Shown here: one piece after another, positions 25,573 through 33,947 of the stretch
Layout: each line of letters opens with the position of its first letter
How positions within the stretch are numbered: position 1 is the first letter of the stretch
Origin: Sphingobium sp. WTD-1
GTDB lineage: Bacteria > Pseudomonadota > Alphaproteobacteria > Sphingomonadales > Sphingomonadaceae
Assembly: GCF_030128825.1 (NCBI RefSeq)
Contig: NZ_CP119127.1
Coordinates: forward strand, 4,019,501 to 4,083,500
Direction of reading: 5' to 3'
Length of the DNA stretch: 64,000 nucleotides
Notes under the pieces: generated by a model
Seen by the model: the letters and a program-made list of their open reading frames with translations, nothing else
Databases searched by the model: none
What the model was told of the DNA's origin: nothing
Made by a program: the position numbers and the translations under genes

Positions 25573-26247
25573 TTATCCCAGGCCCGGCAGGCCGCCCGTC
25601 CGGATCGGCAGGCTGGCCTTCAGCCGCGCGCGAAACGCATCGTCATCCCCGGCCGCCGCGCCCATCCGGTCCAGCAGCGGCCGGGTCGCCACGCTGACGA
25701 CGATCGCGCCGCTCAGCGCCATGAACAGATGATCGGCATCCGCCTGCCCGGACTGCCCGGCCAGATGGTCGACCAGGATCGGACGCAGCCGGTCATGGAT
25801 CGGCTTGACCAGCCGGGCATAGCTGTCTTCCGATCGGGCGCTGTCCAGCACCACTTCGCGCAGGATGAAGGCGGCGAGATCCGGCGTATCGCACAGCAAG
25901 TCGATCAGCAGGCCGATCGCCTGATCGATCCGCCGATCCCCCCGCCCCTCATCCGCATCCGGCAAGATCGCCAGTTGCGCGATCAGCCGCTGCGACAGCC
26001 GATCGACCACGGCCTGCCACAATTGCAGTTTCGATCCGAAATGATGCGCGATCATCGCCGCGTCGACCGACGCCTGCGCCGCGATCTGCCGCACACCTAC
26101 CGCATCAAAGCCATGCGCCGCGAATTGCGCCGTCGCGGCGTCGAGCAGCGCATCCGCGACTGACGCCCCCTCCCCGACCTCGGTGGATCGCGGACGTCCA
26201 CGTCGTTTTTGCCGCATCGGCGCGGTCGAGGAAGAAACAGGCATCAT
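25573..26247 (-). CDS. TetR-family transcriptional regulator
   Basis: A 224-residue TetR-type repressor. A basic linker (RQKRRGRPRS) precedes the helix-turn-helix at about residues 33-80 (QIAAQASVDAAMIAHHFGSKLQLW), then an all-helical ligand-binding domain. Two starts at 26247/26244 or a later one at 26217 are possible; none has a strong ribosome-binding site. A separate palindrome TGCAAT-8nt-ATTGCA lies just upstream and is likely its own operator. It converges on the second Rieske oxygenase. It may sense a pathway metabolite. Confidence 0.83.
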   Translation of the reverse strand: MMPVSSSTAPMRQKRRGRPRSTEVGEGASVADALLDAATAQFAAHGFDAVGVRQIAAQASVDAAMIAHHFGSKLQLWQAVVDRLSQRLIAQLAILPDADEGRGDRRIDQAIGLLIDLLCDTPDLAAFILREVVLDSARSEDSYARLVKPIHDRLRPILVDHLAGQSGQADADHLFMALSGAIVVSVATRPLLDRMGAAAGDDDAFRARLKASLPIRTGGLPGLG

Positions 26248-26259
26248 GCGACTTTATTC

Positions 26260-26279
26260 TGCAATCGTTGAATATTGCA
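26260..26279. promoter_or_regulatory. Palindrome upstream of TetR gene
   Basis: Arms TGCAAT and ATTGCA are separated by 8 nt, starting 13 nt before the TetR start codon. The spacing and placement fit TetR autorepression. The sequence is unlike the repeated TGCTAGCA element. Confidence 0.45.
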
Positions 26280-26304
26280 AGAATGGCATGATCTGGGACG
26301 CGCG

Positions 26305-26580
26305 TCAGCGCAGCGCGCGGACATCCTTGCGCGAGAGCGTGGTCTTGACCGTGTCGCCGTCGAGCGACAGCGTATCGCCCGGAATGACGATCATCTTGCT
26401 GCCCAGGATCAGCTGGACGCCAGTCACAGTGTCGTTCGCGGTCAGCACCCGGTCCACCTTGCCGAGCACGACACCATCGGACGAGACGACGGGCGCATTG
26501 CGCGGGATCGCCAGAGGTTCGGCCGCGACTGCGCCGGCGCTCAGGAGGGCAATTGCAGCAACAAGGGCACGAACGATCAT
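26305..26580 (-). CDS. Small exported PRC-barrel-like protein
   Basis: A 91-residue protein with a clear Sec signal peptide: MIVRALVAAIALLSAGAVAA with a probable cut after AVA-A. The remainder (VVSSDGVVLGKVDRVL ... GSKMIVIPGDTLSL) resembles the beta-rich PRC-barrel pattern. The start at 26580 was chosen over 26592 because GGAGAGA lies between the two ATGs. It carries a strong copy of the cluster operator 40 nt upstream, so it is a regulon member although not obviously enzymatic. It may be a periplasmic or surface-associated accessory protein. Confidence 0.75.
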   Translation of the reverse strand: MIVRALVAAIALLSAGAVAAEPLAIPRNAPVVSSDGVVLGKVDRVLTANDTVTGVQLILGSKMIVIPGDTLSLDGDTVKTTLSRKDVRALR

Positions 26581-26620
26581 GGGTCTCTCCATCAGAATTT
26601 GGAGCGACCCATGCTATAAA

Positions 26621-26633
26621 TAGTATGCTAGCA
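26621..26633. promoter_or_regulatory. Operator-like element (TAGTATGCTAGCA)
   Basis: A full-consensus copy of the cluster element, 41 nt upstream of the exported small protein (start 26580). Partial mirror ATGCTAT at 26611-26617 extends the symmetry. Confidence 0.65.
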
Positions 26634-26654
26634 CAACATTAATTTTGCGGTGCA

Positions 26655-27347
26655 TCAATCACCGGGAAGATGTCCCACTTCGTTGAAACTGCGCAGCTTC
26701 CAGCCACCGTCTCGATCGACGATCAGGCGCGAGATCGACGCATTCTCCGTCGCCATGAAGGCAAAGGCCCGACTGCCCGTGGTCTGACGGCAGATTTCCG
26801 CAATCGTCGCCGCATGGCTGAAGACCACGGCAGTCTCGCCGGCGTCGATCGCATCGCAGACCATGGTCAGGCCCCGACGGACGCGCGCAGAAAAGGCTTC
26901 GCCCCGTTCGGCATTGGGAATGACGTCCCAGCTTTCCTCGACGAACATGCGTGACACCAGCGGATGCCCGGCGGCCGCATGGTCATAGAAACTATGCTCC
27001 CAGTCCCCCAGATGCACCTCGCGCAGATCATCGATGCAGCGTGGCGCGATCCCGGTCGCCCGTGCCAGCGGCGCCGCCGTCTGCTGCGTGCGTTGCAGCG
27101 GCGTCACCATGATCGCGGCGATCGCCTCGCCGGCCAGCGCCTGCGCGACCGCCTCGGCCTGCCGTTCGCCATCGGCCGTCAGCGGCGGATTGCTGATCGT
27201 CAGGTCGCCCAGCGCGATCACATGTGCAGTGGCGCCGGTGCTCGAACCATGGCGCACCAGAATGATCTGCCGCGCGTCGGCCGGCAGCGTGAAACGCTGC
27301 TGCGCACCCTGCGCCCGGCGATGATGGTCGTCCTGCGAAGATGTCAT
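26655..27347 (-). CDS. Histidine phosphatase (phosphoglycerate-mutase-like)
   Basis: A 230-residue histidine-phosphatase superfamily protein. The phospho-acceptor motif is LVRHGSST, followed by PLQRTQQTA, a central acidic EVHLGDWE, and the second His in VVFSHAATI. It dephosphorylates small molecules or acts as a mutase-like phosphatase. Its presence next to APH-type kinases suggests it could remove the phosphate they add, but that is inference. The ATG at 27347 was chosen; an upstream TTG (27359) is possible. It is divergent from the P450/GMC operon. Confidence 0.85.
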   Translation of the reverse strand: MTSSQDDHHRRAQGAQQRFTLPADARQIILVRHGSSTGATAHVIALGDLTISNPPLTADGERQAEAVAQALAGEAIAAIMVTPLQRTQQTAAPLARATGIAPRCIDDLREVHLGDWEHSFYDHAAAGHPLVSRMFVEESWDVIPNAERGEAFSARVRRGLTMVCDAIDAGETAVVFSHAATIAEICRQTTGSRAFAFMATENASISRLIVDRDGGWKLRSFNEVGHLPGD

Positions 27348-27375
27348 GAAATGCCCCAATATTGAGAATAAAGCA

Positions 27376-27397
27376 TATGGTATTGCACCATACCATA
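27376..27397. promoter_or_regulatory. 8-bp inverted repeat between divergent genes
   Basis: Arms TATGGTAT and ATACCATA are separated by 6 nt, in the divergent gap between the histidine phosphatase (27347) and the P450 gene (27507). It is related to, but clearly different from, the TATGCTAGCA element, and may be the site of another regulator or a diverged version. Confidence 0.5.
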
Positions 27398-27506
27398 GTC
27401 AACGCTAAGCTCATTCCCAACAACCGATCGCCGATGCAGCGATCGGACGAGGGTATGCAATCGGCACCGCAGATGCGCGCCCTCGACCATGGACAGGAGA
27501 GGTTTC

Positions 27507-28793
27507 ATGCGTGCAGCCACCGCCACCCATCCCTTTTTCGATCGCGATACCCTGGCTGATCCCTTTGCGATGATGGCGCAGATGCGATCGGATATGCCGA
27601 TCGCCCAGACGACCGATCCGGCCGGCCGCGCGATATGGGTCGTGACCGACATCAAGCTGATCGAGCAGATTGCCCGCCGCACCGAGGATTTCTCCAACCG
27701 CTTCGGGCATCTGCTGATGGCCGGCGGCGGCGCCGATCCGGAGGTCGCGCAGATCCTGGCGAGCGAACCGCTCGAAGCGACGCTGCTGCTGACCTCCGAT
27801 GATCCGGATCACAAGCGCTTCCGCGCACTGGTCAACGCCGTCTTCGCCACCGGCCGCGTGTCGCACATGGAAGAGACGATCGCCCGGCTGATCGATGAAC
27901 TGATCGACGATTTCATCGAGCATGGCACTGTCAATTTCGTCGACAAGTTCGCGGTTCTGCTGCCCACCTATATCATCGCCGACATACTGGGCCTGCCACG
28001 CGACAAATATGACAAGGTCAAATCATGGTCGGATGCGGTCATCACGGTCGTCGGCCGCATGGGCACGCCCGAACAGGAGCGTGATGCCGCTCGGCAGATG
28101 GTGGAGTTCCGCCGCTACATCAAGGATATGGTCGCCGCCCGCCGGATCGAGCCGCGCGACGACCTGATCTCCAATCTCGTCACCGTCCGTATCGACGGGG
28201 TCGCGCCACTCACCGATGACGAGGCGGCCGCGCTGGCCTTCGAGACCTCTGTCGCGGGCAACGAAACGACCCGTAACACGCTGATGAGCGGCATGGTCCA
28301 GTTGCTGCGCCATCCCGACCAGTTGCAGGCGCTGATCGACGATCCGTCGCTGATCGACAATGCGGTCGAGGAGATATTGCGCTACGAGACTCCGGCCTCA
28401 TCGATGTGGCGGATCGCGCGCCATGATACCGAGCTGGGCGGCGTCATCATTCCTGCGGGCGCTACCCTGCTGCTGCGCTATGACGGCGGCAATCGCGATC
28501 CCCAGCGTTTCGAGGAACCCGACCGGTTCGACATCCGCCGGAAGAACGCCCGCACACACATATCCTTCGGCGCGCCCAGCATGCATCGCTGCCTCGGCCA
28601 GATGCTCGCCCGCAAGGAACTGACCCTGGCCTTCCCCCGCCTGCTTGCGCGCATGAAGAATATCCGCATCGGCGCAGGCAGCCAGACCGACTATCTGCCC
28701 AGCCTTCTCTTCCACTGCATCGGCGGCCTGAACCTGGATTTCGATCCGGGCGAGCGCGTCCTCGACGGCATGGCGACCGAGGTATCGGCATGA
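27507..28793 (+). CDS. Cytochrome P450
   Basis: A 428-residue soluble bacterial P450. I-helix AGNETT, K-helix EEILR and heme loop FGAPSMHRCLG with thiolate Cys362 are all present. The heme loop has Ala-Pro-Ser-Met where FGxGxHxC is usual, still within the family range. The start at 27507 was chosen because AGGAGAGG lies just before it; the ATG at 27489 has no such site. The stop overlaps the GMC oxidoreductase start by ATGA, so the alcohol made by the P450 may be the substrate of that oxidoreductase. Confidence 0.92.
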   Translation: MRAATATHPFFDRDTLADPFAMMAQMRSDMPIAQTTDPAGRAIWVVTDIKLIEQIARRTEDFSNRFGHLLMAGGGADPEVAQILASEPLEATLLLTSDDPDHKRFRALVNAVFATGRVSHMEETIARLIDELIDDFIEHGTVNFVDKFAVLLPTYIIADILGLPRDKYDKVKSWSDAVITVVGRMGTPEQERDAARQMVEFRRYIKDMVAARRIEPRDDLISNLVTVRIDGVAPLTDDEAAALAFETSVAGNETTRNTLMSGMVQLLRHPDQLQALIDDPSLIDNAVEEILRYETPASSMWRIARHDTELGGVIIPAGATLLLRYDGGNRDPQRFEEPDRFDIRRKNARTHISFGAPSMHRCLGQMLARKELTLAFPRLLARMKNIRIGAGSQTDYLPSLLFHCIGGLNLDFDPGERVLDGMATEVSA

Positions 28794-30427
28794 CCGGCAG
28801 CTACGACTATATCATCGTCGGCGCAGGATCGGCGGGCTGCGTCCTCGCCAACCGCCTGTCGCAAAATCCCGATCACAAGGTGCTGCTGCTGGAGGCTGGC
28901 GGCGAGAACAAGGCGTTCCTCGTCAACATGCCCAAGGGCATCGGCAAGCTGGTCACCGATCCCGATTATGCCTGGACCTATCCGGTCGGCCCCGCCGATG
29001 CACCGTCGGAAGTGTGGCAGCGCGGCCGGGGCCTGGGCGGCTCCTCCGCCATCAACGGCATGATCTATGTCCGGGGGCAGCCGCAGGATTTCGATATCTG
29101 GGAAGGCGAGGCCGGTCCGGACTGGTCCTGGGTGCAGATGAAGCAAAGCTATCGCGCGATCGAGGATCATGAACTGGGCGACGACGGCGTCCGCGGTGTC
29201 GGCGGCCCGGTCCATATCTCGACCAACAAGCTGCGCTATCCGCTGGCGGAAAAGGCGATCGACGCCGGCGTGCAGATGGGCCTGCCGCGCCATTATGAGG
29301 ATCTCAATCGCGAGGATCAGGAAGGCGTCGGCTATTATTGCTACAATATCAAGGATGGGCGCCGGCAAAGCTCCGCCATCGCCTTCCTCGATCCGGTCCG
29401 CCATCGCCCCAATCTGCACGTCGTCACCAACGTCTATGTCGACCGGATCCGGTTCGAGGGGAAGCGCGCCGCCGGGGTCGAATGCCGCGTCGATGGTCGG
29501 CGCACATTCTATGCCTGCCATGGCGAGATCATCCTGAGCGCCGGCACGATCGGATCGCCCAAGCTGCTGCAATTGTCGGGGATCGGCCCGGCGCCCCTGC
29601 TGCGCCGCCACGGCATCGACATGATCCACGACAGCCCGGATGTCGGCCGCCGCATCCGCGAGCATCTCGGCATGATCGCCAGCTATCGCCTCAAAGGGGG
29701 CGAGAAAGGCATCAACCACCGCCTGCGCGGTCTGGGCCTCGCCACCAGCGTCGCCCAATATCTGTTGTTCCGAAACGGTCCGCTCGCCAACGGCGCAATG
29801 GAAGTGGGCGCCTTCATCCGGACCAATCCAGCCGAACCCCGGCCCAATGCCCAGCTCTATATCAGCGGCTGGACGCTCGACATGCCCGAGGAGCGCGACA
29901 AGGATACCGTCGCCCCGATGCAGGCAGTGGAACGTGAACCGGGCATGAGCTTCACCGCGCAATTGATCGGCCTCGACAGCGAAGGCTCGGTCGAGATCAG
30001 CGACAGCGATGCCGATGCGCCCTTGCTCATCACCCCCAACTGGCTGTCGAGCGAGCATGACCGGCGCGCCGCGATCGAACTGGTCCGTTATATCCGCGCC
30101 TATGTGCAGCAGCCCGCACTGGCCCCCTATGTCGGCGCGGAGGTCTCGCCCGGCGCGGCCCATATCACCGACGAAGAGATATTGGCCGTCGTCCGCGACA
30201 TCGCCCTGTGCGGCACTCACGCCGTGCGCAGTTGCCGGATGGGGCGCGATGCGCAATCGGTAGTGGACGAACGCACCCGCGTGCGCGGCGTCCATGGCCT
30301 GCGCGTGGTCGACTGCTCGATCATGCCGGGGCTGATTTCGGGCAACACCAACGGTCCCGCCATGGCGACCGCCTGGCGCGCCGCCGACCTGATCCTGGCG
30401 GATGCCGCGTTGCGCAACGCAGCCTGA
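28790..30427 (+). CDS. GMC-family oxidoreductase (alcohol/choline dehydrogenase-like)
   Basis: A 545-residue glucose-methanol-choline flavoprotein. FAD-binding GAGSAGCVLA (about residues 11-20), GGSSAINGMIYVRG (GMC signature 1) and SAGTIGSPKLLQLSGIGP (signature 2) are present. The C-terminal His (CGTHAVRSCRMG) and Asn (SGNTNGPAMA) form the catalytic pair. It oxidises primary or secondary alcohols to aldehydes or ketones. Coupled to the preceding P450 by a 4-base overlap. No signal peptide, so cytoplasmic. Confidence 0.92.
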   Translation: MTGSYDYIIVGAGSAGCVLANRLSQNPDHKVLLLEAGGENKAFLVNMPKGIGKLVTDPDYAWTYPVGPADAPSEVWQRGRGLGGSSAINGMIYVRGQPQDFDIWEGEAGPDWSWVQMKQSYRAIEDHELGDDGVRGVGGPVHISTNKLRYPLAEKAIDAGVQMGLPRHYEDLNREDQEGVGYYCYNIKDGRRQSSAIAFLDPVRHRPNLHVVTNVYVDRIRFEGKRAAGVECRVDGRRTFYACHGEIILSAGTIGSPKLLQLSGIGPAPLLRRHGIDMIHDSPDVGRRIREHLGMIASYRLKGGEKGINHRLRGLGLATSVAQYLLFRNGPLANGAMEVGAFIRTNPAEPRPNAQLYISGWTLDMPEERDKDTVAPMQAVEREPGMSFTAQLIGLDSEGSVEISDSDADAPLLITPNWLSSEHDRRAAIELVRYIRAYVQQPALAPYVGAEVSPGAAHITDEEILAVVRDIALCGTHAVRSCRMGRDAQSVVDERTRVRGVHGLRVVDCSIMPGLISGNTNGPAMATAWRAADLILADAALRNAA

Positions 30428-30447
30428 AATAGACGGGGGGAGAAGCG

Positions 30448-31137
30448 ATGAGCCTGCTGGACCAGAAGATTTGCGCCTGGGGCGGACCTTTTTGCGCCGC
30501 GACATTGGGCGTGGGGCTGTTGATGGCGGGGTTCGTGCCGCCGCCCGGCCCAGAACTGTCGGCGCAGCAGGTGGCGGCCGTCTATCGCGACAATGCGATG
30601 CTGATACGCCTCGGCATGATCCTGGGGCTTGCCTGCATTTCCGGGTTCATCGCGCTGGTCTGCGTCATCACCACCCAGATGCGGCACATGCATGTCGCCA
30701 GCCGCCTGCCCGCCGACCTGCAACTGGGCGCCGGCGCGATCGGCGTGCTGACCTTGATGTTTCCCAACATGGTCCTGGCCATCGCCGCCTTCCGCCCGGA
30801 GCGTGACCCGGCACTGACCCAGATGCTCAACGACATTGCCTGGCTGCTGGTGATCCCCGCCTTCCCGACCTTCCTCGCCCAGTTCGGGGCGATCGCCATC
30901 GGCACGCTGACCGACAAGCGCCCCGACCCGATATTCCCGCGCTGGGCCGGCTATCTCAACATCTGGCTCGGCCTGCTGCTGGTCCCCGGCGCCTTCGCCT
31001 ATATCTTCCGCACCGGCCCCTTCGCCTGGAACGGCCTGCTATCCTTCTGGATCGCGGCATCGGCCTTTTTCGTCTGGCTGATCGTGATGACCCCGCTGAC
31101 CCTGAGCGCGATCAACCGTACCGCGCGGGAGGGATAG
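30448..31137 (+). CDS. Four- to six-helix integral membrane protein, unknown function
   Basis: A 229-residue hydrophobic protein with about six candidate membrane helices. The segment FRTGPFAWNGLLSFW near residues 188-202 is shared almost word for word with the protein at 33940, and both also share PRWAGY/PRWYGY just before it. They form a paralogous family that I cannot name. It follows the P450-GMC pair by 20 nt. Possible roles are transport of the hydrophobic substrate or a membrane partner of the oxidative enzymes; neither is shown by sequence. Confidence 0.75.
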   Translation: MSLLDQKICAWGGPFCAATLGVGLLMAGFVPPPGPELSAQQVAAVYRDNAMLIRLGMILGLACISGFIALVCVITTQMRHMHVASRLPADLQLGAGAIGVLTLMFPNMVLAIAAFRPERDPALTQMLNDIAWLLVIPAFPTFLAQFGAIAIGTLTDKRPDPIFPRWAGYLNIWLGLLLVPGAFAYIFRTGPFAWNGLLSFWIAASAFFVWLIVMTPLTLSAINRTAREG

Positions 31138-31140
31138 GCG

Positions 31141-31986
31141 TCACGCCGTCTCCACCGCGTCGGCGAAGCTGACCCGGATCGGGTCGTTGCGCCGGTAATA
31201 GTCGAGTGCCTGCGCGATCCGGGGCGACACGGCCAATCGCGCGGGATCATAATAGGGCACCAGCAATCGCAGCATCCGCGGCAACATATAGGCAAGCTGC
31301 CGCCGAATAAGGCGCTTCTCCATCCTGACCGACGCGCGCCGCTCGGCCTGCGTCATGTCCGCGCGATGGACCGCCATCACGATCGCCGTGGCCCGTCCGA
31401 ACAGCATGTTGATATGCCAGAAGGAATAGGCCAGCCCCGCCAGACGGACGACATAATTGCCCGACACCTGCCTGAACGCGGCATGGCAGGTCGCCCGATG
31501 CTCGAATTCTTCGGCGACATGCCATTGCAGCAAGTTGGCGCCATAGGCATCCCCCGCCTTGAACAGCGGGAAACAGCGTTCCAGCAGGAATTTCGCGCTG
31601 AAGGTCGCCGTCGTCTCGAACCCCGCGCAATAGGCGACGTTGAAGGCCAGCGATCGCCGGGCCTTCATCCGCTGCAGATCATCCACGGCCCGATCGATGA
31701 CGGTCTTCAGGCCTTCATAGCCCGCGCCGAACATGCGCTTGTTGAACAGGCTGTGATAGCGCGCATGCGTCGCCTCCTGCCGGATGAACTGGTCGAGTTC
31801 GGCTGCCAGCGCCGGGTTGTCGGTACAATGGCCGTCGCGCACCATTGCCATCACATGGTTCAGATAATGTTCGACATAGGGAATGACCGCCGACGCGCCA
31901 TTATAGATATGGGCAAATTCCGGTACCGTAGACCAGGCCAGATGCGGATCGTCTGTCGCGATATCGGGCTTGCGGGCGGTCAGCAT
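31141..31986 (-). CDS. Metal-dependent hydrolase-like (PF10118 type)
   Basis: A 281-residue mostly helical protein of the family annotated as predicted metal-dependent hydrolases. EATHARYH and HVAEEFEHRATCH supply paired Glu/His residues like a di-metal (ferritin-like) centre. The family is common in actinobacteria and sphingomonads near lipid and steroid genes, and its real activity is not established. It converges with the membrane protein at 30448 (3 nt apart) and is divergent from AraC. It is a possible oxygen- or metal-dependent enzyme. Confidence 0.75.
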   Translation of the reverse strand: MLTARKPDIATDDPHLAWSTVPEFAHIYNGASAVIPYVEHYLNHVMAMVRDGHCTDNPALAAELDQFIRQEATHARYHSLFNKRMFGAGYEGLKTVIDRAVDDLQRMKARRSLAFNVAYCAGFETTATFSAKFLLERCFPLFKAGDAYGANLLQWHVAEEFEHRATCHAAFRQVSGNYVVRLAGLAYSFWHINMLFGRATAIVMAVHRADMTQAERRASVRMEKRLIRRQLAYMLPRMLRLLVPYYDPARLAVSPRIAQALDYYRRNDPIRVSFADAVETA

Positions 31987-32103
31987 CGATTGTCATCCTC
32001 TCGTCGGCCGGGCTTGGGCCTTTGCCTCATTCTAGCCCTGCGGACAGTCGCGAACGATTGACTTGATGATGCTGATCACGCCAAGATTGATGCAGATCGC
32101 GCC

Positions 32104-33099
32104 ATGGGACGATCGGATATGAAGAGCCTCATCGCCACGCGCATCCGTCGCTATGCCAGTCTTTGCCGTCAGATCGGCATGCTTGTTCCCGATAGCGATC
32201 CACTCGAACGAAAGGCCGCACTGGCCATCGCAGCCGGTCGCGACCTGGCCATGGCCGATCTGGTCGGCCTGATCCTGCACATGGTCCGGATCGGCCCGCC
32301 CGACATCGGCTTGCGCCTTGGCCGGGCCGAGCGATTGAACGATCTGGGTATCGTCGGTCATGCCATCGCCGCAAGCGGCACGCTCAAGCAGGCGCTCGCC
32401 ATCTGGCTCAGCCGGGTCGACGACGATGCGCCGCTCATGCGATTCCAGTCGCGCGTCCGGGGAAGCGTTTGGTCGATGACCGTCCAGCCAGCGGCCACCT
32501 TGCCGTTGGCCGTCCGCCGTTTCCTGGTGGAAGAATGGATCGCCGCCTTCTTCACTTTCCTTGCTGAAGCGACCGGCATCACCGATCCTGTCGCGCGGAT
32601 AGAGCTGCGCTACGGGCCGCTGCCGGGCGCGAACCATGCCCCATGGCTTCCAGCAACGCCCCATTTTCACGCGATCGCCAATCGACTGACCCTTCCCGCC
32701 AGCCTGTTGCAAGCCGAATTGCGGTCGCGCGATACCGAAATGCTCGACCTGATCCTGGGCCATTTTCGCGATCGTGCCGCAGCATCGGCCAGCCTTTCCG
32801 ACCGCCTGGCCCAATTGCTGTCCACGGGCGCATTGGAGCGCCAGACGATCGACTGTGCGGCAGCAGTGTTGGGCCTCAGCAACCGGACGCTGGTGCGTCG
32901 CCTGACACAGGAAGGGACCAGCTTCGGCCGGATTCTCGACGATCATCGCCGCGCCCTTGCGCTCATCCTCGCCCGCGAAGGGCAGATGGGCGCCAAGGAC
33001 ATCGCGCGCGCCGTCGGCTTCCGCAATCATCAAAGCCTGCGCCGCGCCTTTCTCCAATGGACCGGACAGCCGCTGGGCCGCTGGCGCGCGGATCAATGA
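32104..33099 (+). CDS. AraC-family regulator
   Basis: A 331-residue regulator with an N-terminal ligand-binding domain of the Arabinose_bd type (PF12625 class) and a C-terminal double helix-turn-helix, about residues 235-331 (AAVLGLSNRTLVRRLTQEG; DIARAVGFRNHQSLRRAFLQWTG). Such proteins often activate catabolic genes for fatty or hydrophobic compounds. It is divergent from the metal-hydrolase-like gene and converges with the NorE/NorF-like operon. An alternative start is MKSLIATRI at 32119. Confidence 0.87.
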   Translation: MGRSDMKSLIATRIRRYASLCRQIGMLVPDSDPLERKAALAIAAGRDLAMADLVGLILHMVRIGPPDIGLRLGRAERLNDLGIVGHAIAASGTLKQALAIWLSRVDDDAPLMRFQSRVRGSVWSMTVQPAATLPLAVRRFLVEEWIAAFFTFLAEATGITDPVARIELRYGPLPGANHAPWLPATPHFHAIANRLTLPASLLQAELRSRDTEMLDLILGHFRDRAAASASLSDRLAQLLSTGALERQTIDCAAAVLGLSNRTLVRRLTQEGTSFGRILDDHRRALALILAREGQMGAKDIARAVGFRNHQSLRRAFLQWTGQPLGRWRADQ

Positions 33100-33115
33100 T
33101 CGGTGGCGCGACCGG

Positions 33116-33385
33116 TCAGCGCGCCACCCCATAGCAAAGTGCCAGAAGTGCCGCCCCCAGGCCCAGCATCCACAGTTCCAGCGGCGCGCGCAGCGACCAG
33201 GGCGCTTCAGCAACCTCCATGAACTGCAGGATCACAACCCGGATCTTGATCAGCGCAATGCCGATGATCACCGCGGTCCCTATCGCCGCCTGATCCAGCC
33301 ACTGCATGCCGCTCTCGAACGACAGCAGCGTCAACCCTAGCAGGACCGCCCACCAGAATATCAGCCGACGATCACCGCTATCCAT
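33116..33385 (-). CDS. NorF/COX4-type small membrane protein
   Basis: An 89-residue protein with three predicted membrane helices and the subunit-IV-like motif IKIRVVILQFMEVAEAPW. It is the prokaryotic cytochrome c oxidase subunit IV / NorF family. The start MDSGDRRLIFWW overlaps the subunit III-like gene by 8 nt. There is no subunit I or II (catalytic heme-copper subunit or cytochrome c) in the window, so it cannot be an ordinary terminal oxidase part here. It is the last gene of the kinase-membrane protein-NorE-NorF operon. Confidence 0.78.
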   Translation of the reverse strand: MDSGDRRLIFWWAVLLGLTLLSFESGMQWLDQAAIGTAVIIGIALIKIRVVILQFMEVAEAPWSLRAPLELWMLGLGAALLALCYGVAR

Positions 33386-33947
33386 GGCTGTCGACCAGAT
33401 AGAAGAGCGCGAACAGCATGATCCACAGCAGGTCGACAAGATGCCAGAACAGTGCGCCGCACTCGACGATCATCGTCCGTGCGGCCGATGGTGGACGCCG
33501 CGCCGCGACCGCCGCCATATAGATAAGGCCGGCCGATCCGATCAGCACATGGGTCAGGTGGATGCCGGTAAAGGCGAAATAATACATGTAGAAATCATTG
33601 GTCAGCGGTGTGATGCCGTGCGCGATCTTCTCGGCATATTCGATGGCCTTGAGCGCGATGAAAAGCGCCCCGCACATCAGCGCCGCACGGAACATCGCCA
33701 CCCCACCCGGCCGGCCGGCCCGCACCCGCCGGACGCCCAGCGCCACGAACAGGCTGCTGGTCAACAGGATGATCGTGTTGGACAGGCCGATCGCGCCATT
33801 CAGCGTCGCATGGGATTGCGCGAACAGCGTGGGCTGCTGCCCGCGATAATAAGCGAACACCAGGAAGAAGAGCGAGAAGGCCAGCATATCGCCGCCAATC
33901 AGCACCCATATCCCCGGTTCGCCGGGAATGCGCCGGGCTTCAGCCAT
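33378..33947 (-). CDS. NorE/COX3-type membrane protein
   Basis: A 189-residue protein of the heme-copper oxidase subunit III family with about five helices. The N-terminal GEPGIWVLIGGDMLAFSLFF is typical of NorE, and the internal GIHLTHVLIGSAGL and ECGALFWHLVDLLWI motifs are conserved in subunit III. It overlaps the upstream membrane protein gene by 8 nt and the NorF-like gene by 8 nt, so the three are co-translated. With no catalytic subunit nearby, it may have been recruited to a different membrane complex. Confidence 0.82.
   Translation of the reverse strand: MAEARRIPGEPGIWVLIGGDMLAFSLFFLVFAYYRGQQPTLFAQSHATLNGAIGLSNTIILLTSSLFVALGVRRVRAGRPGGVAMFRAALMCGALFIALKAIEYAEKIAHGITPLTNDFYMYYFAFTGIHLTHVLIGSAGLIYMAAVAARRPPSAARTMIVECGALFWHLVDLLWIMLFALFYLVDSHG

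Noticed and set aside
28691..30505. 604-codon antisense frame over the GMC oxidoreductase
   Set aside because: Composition-driven shadow. The plus strand shows both GMC signatures and the coupled P450.
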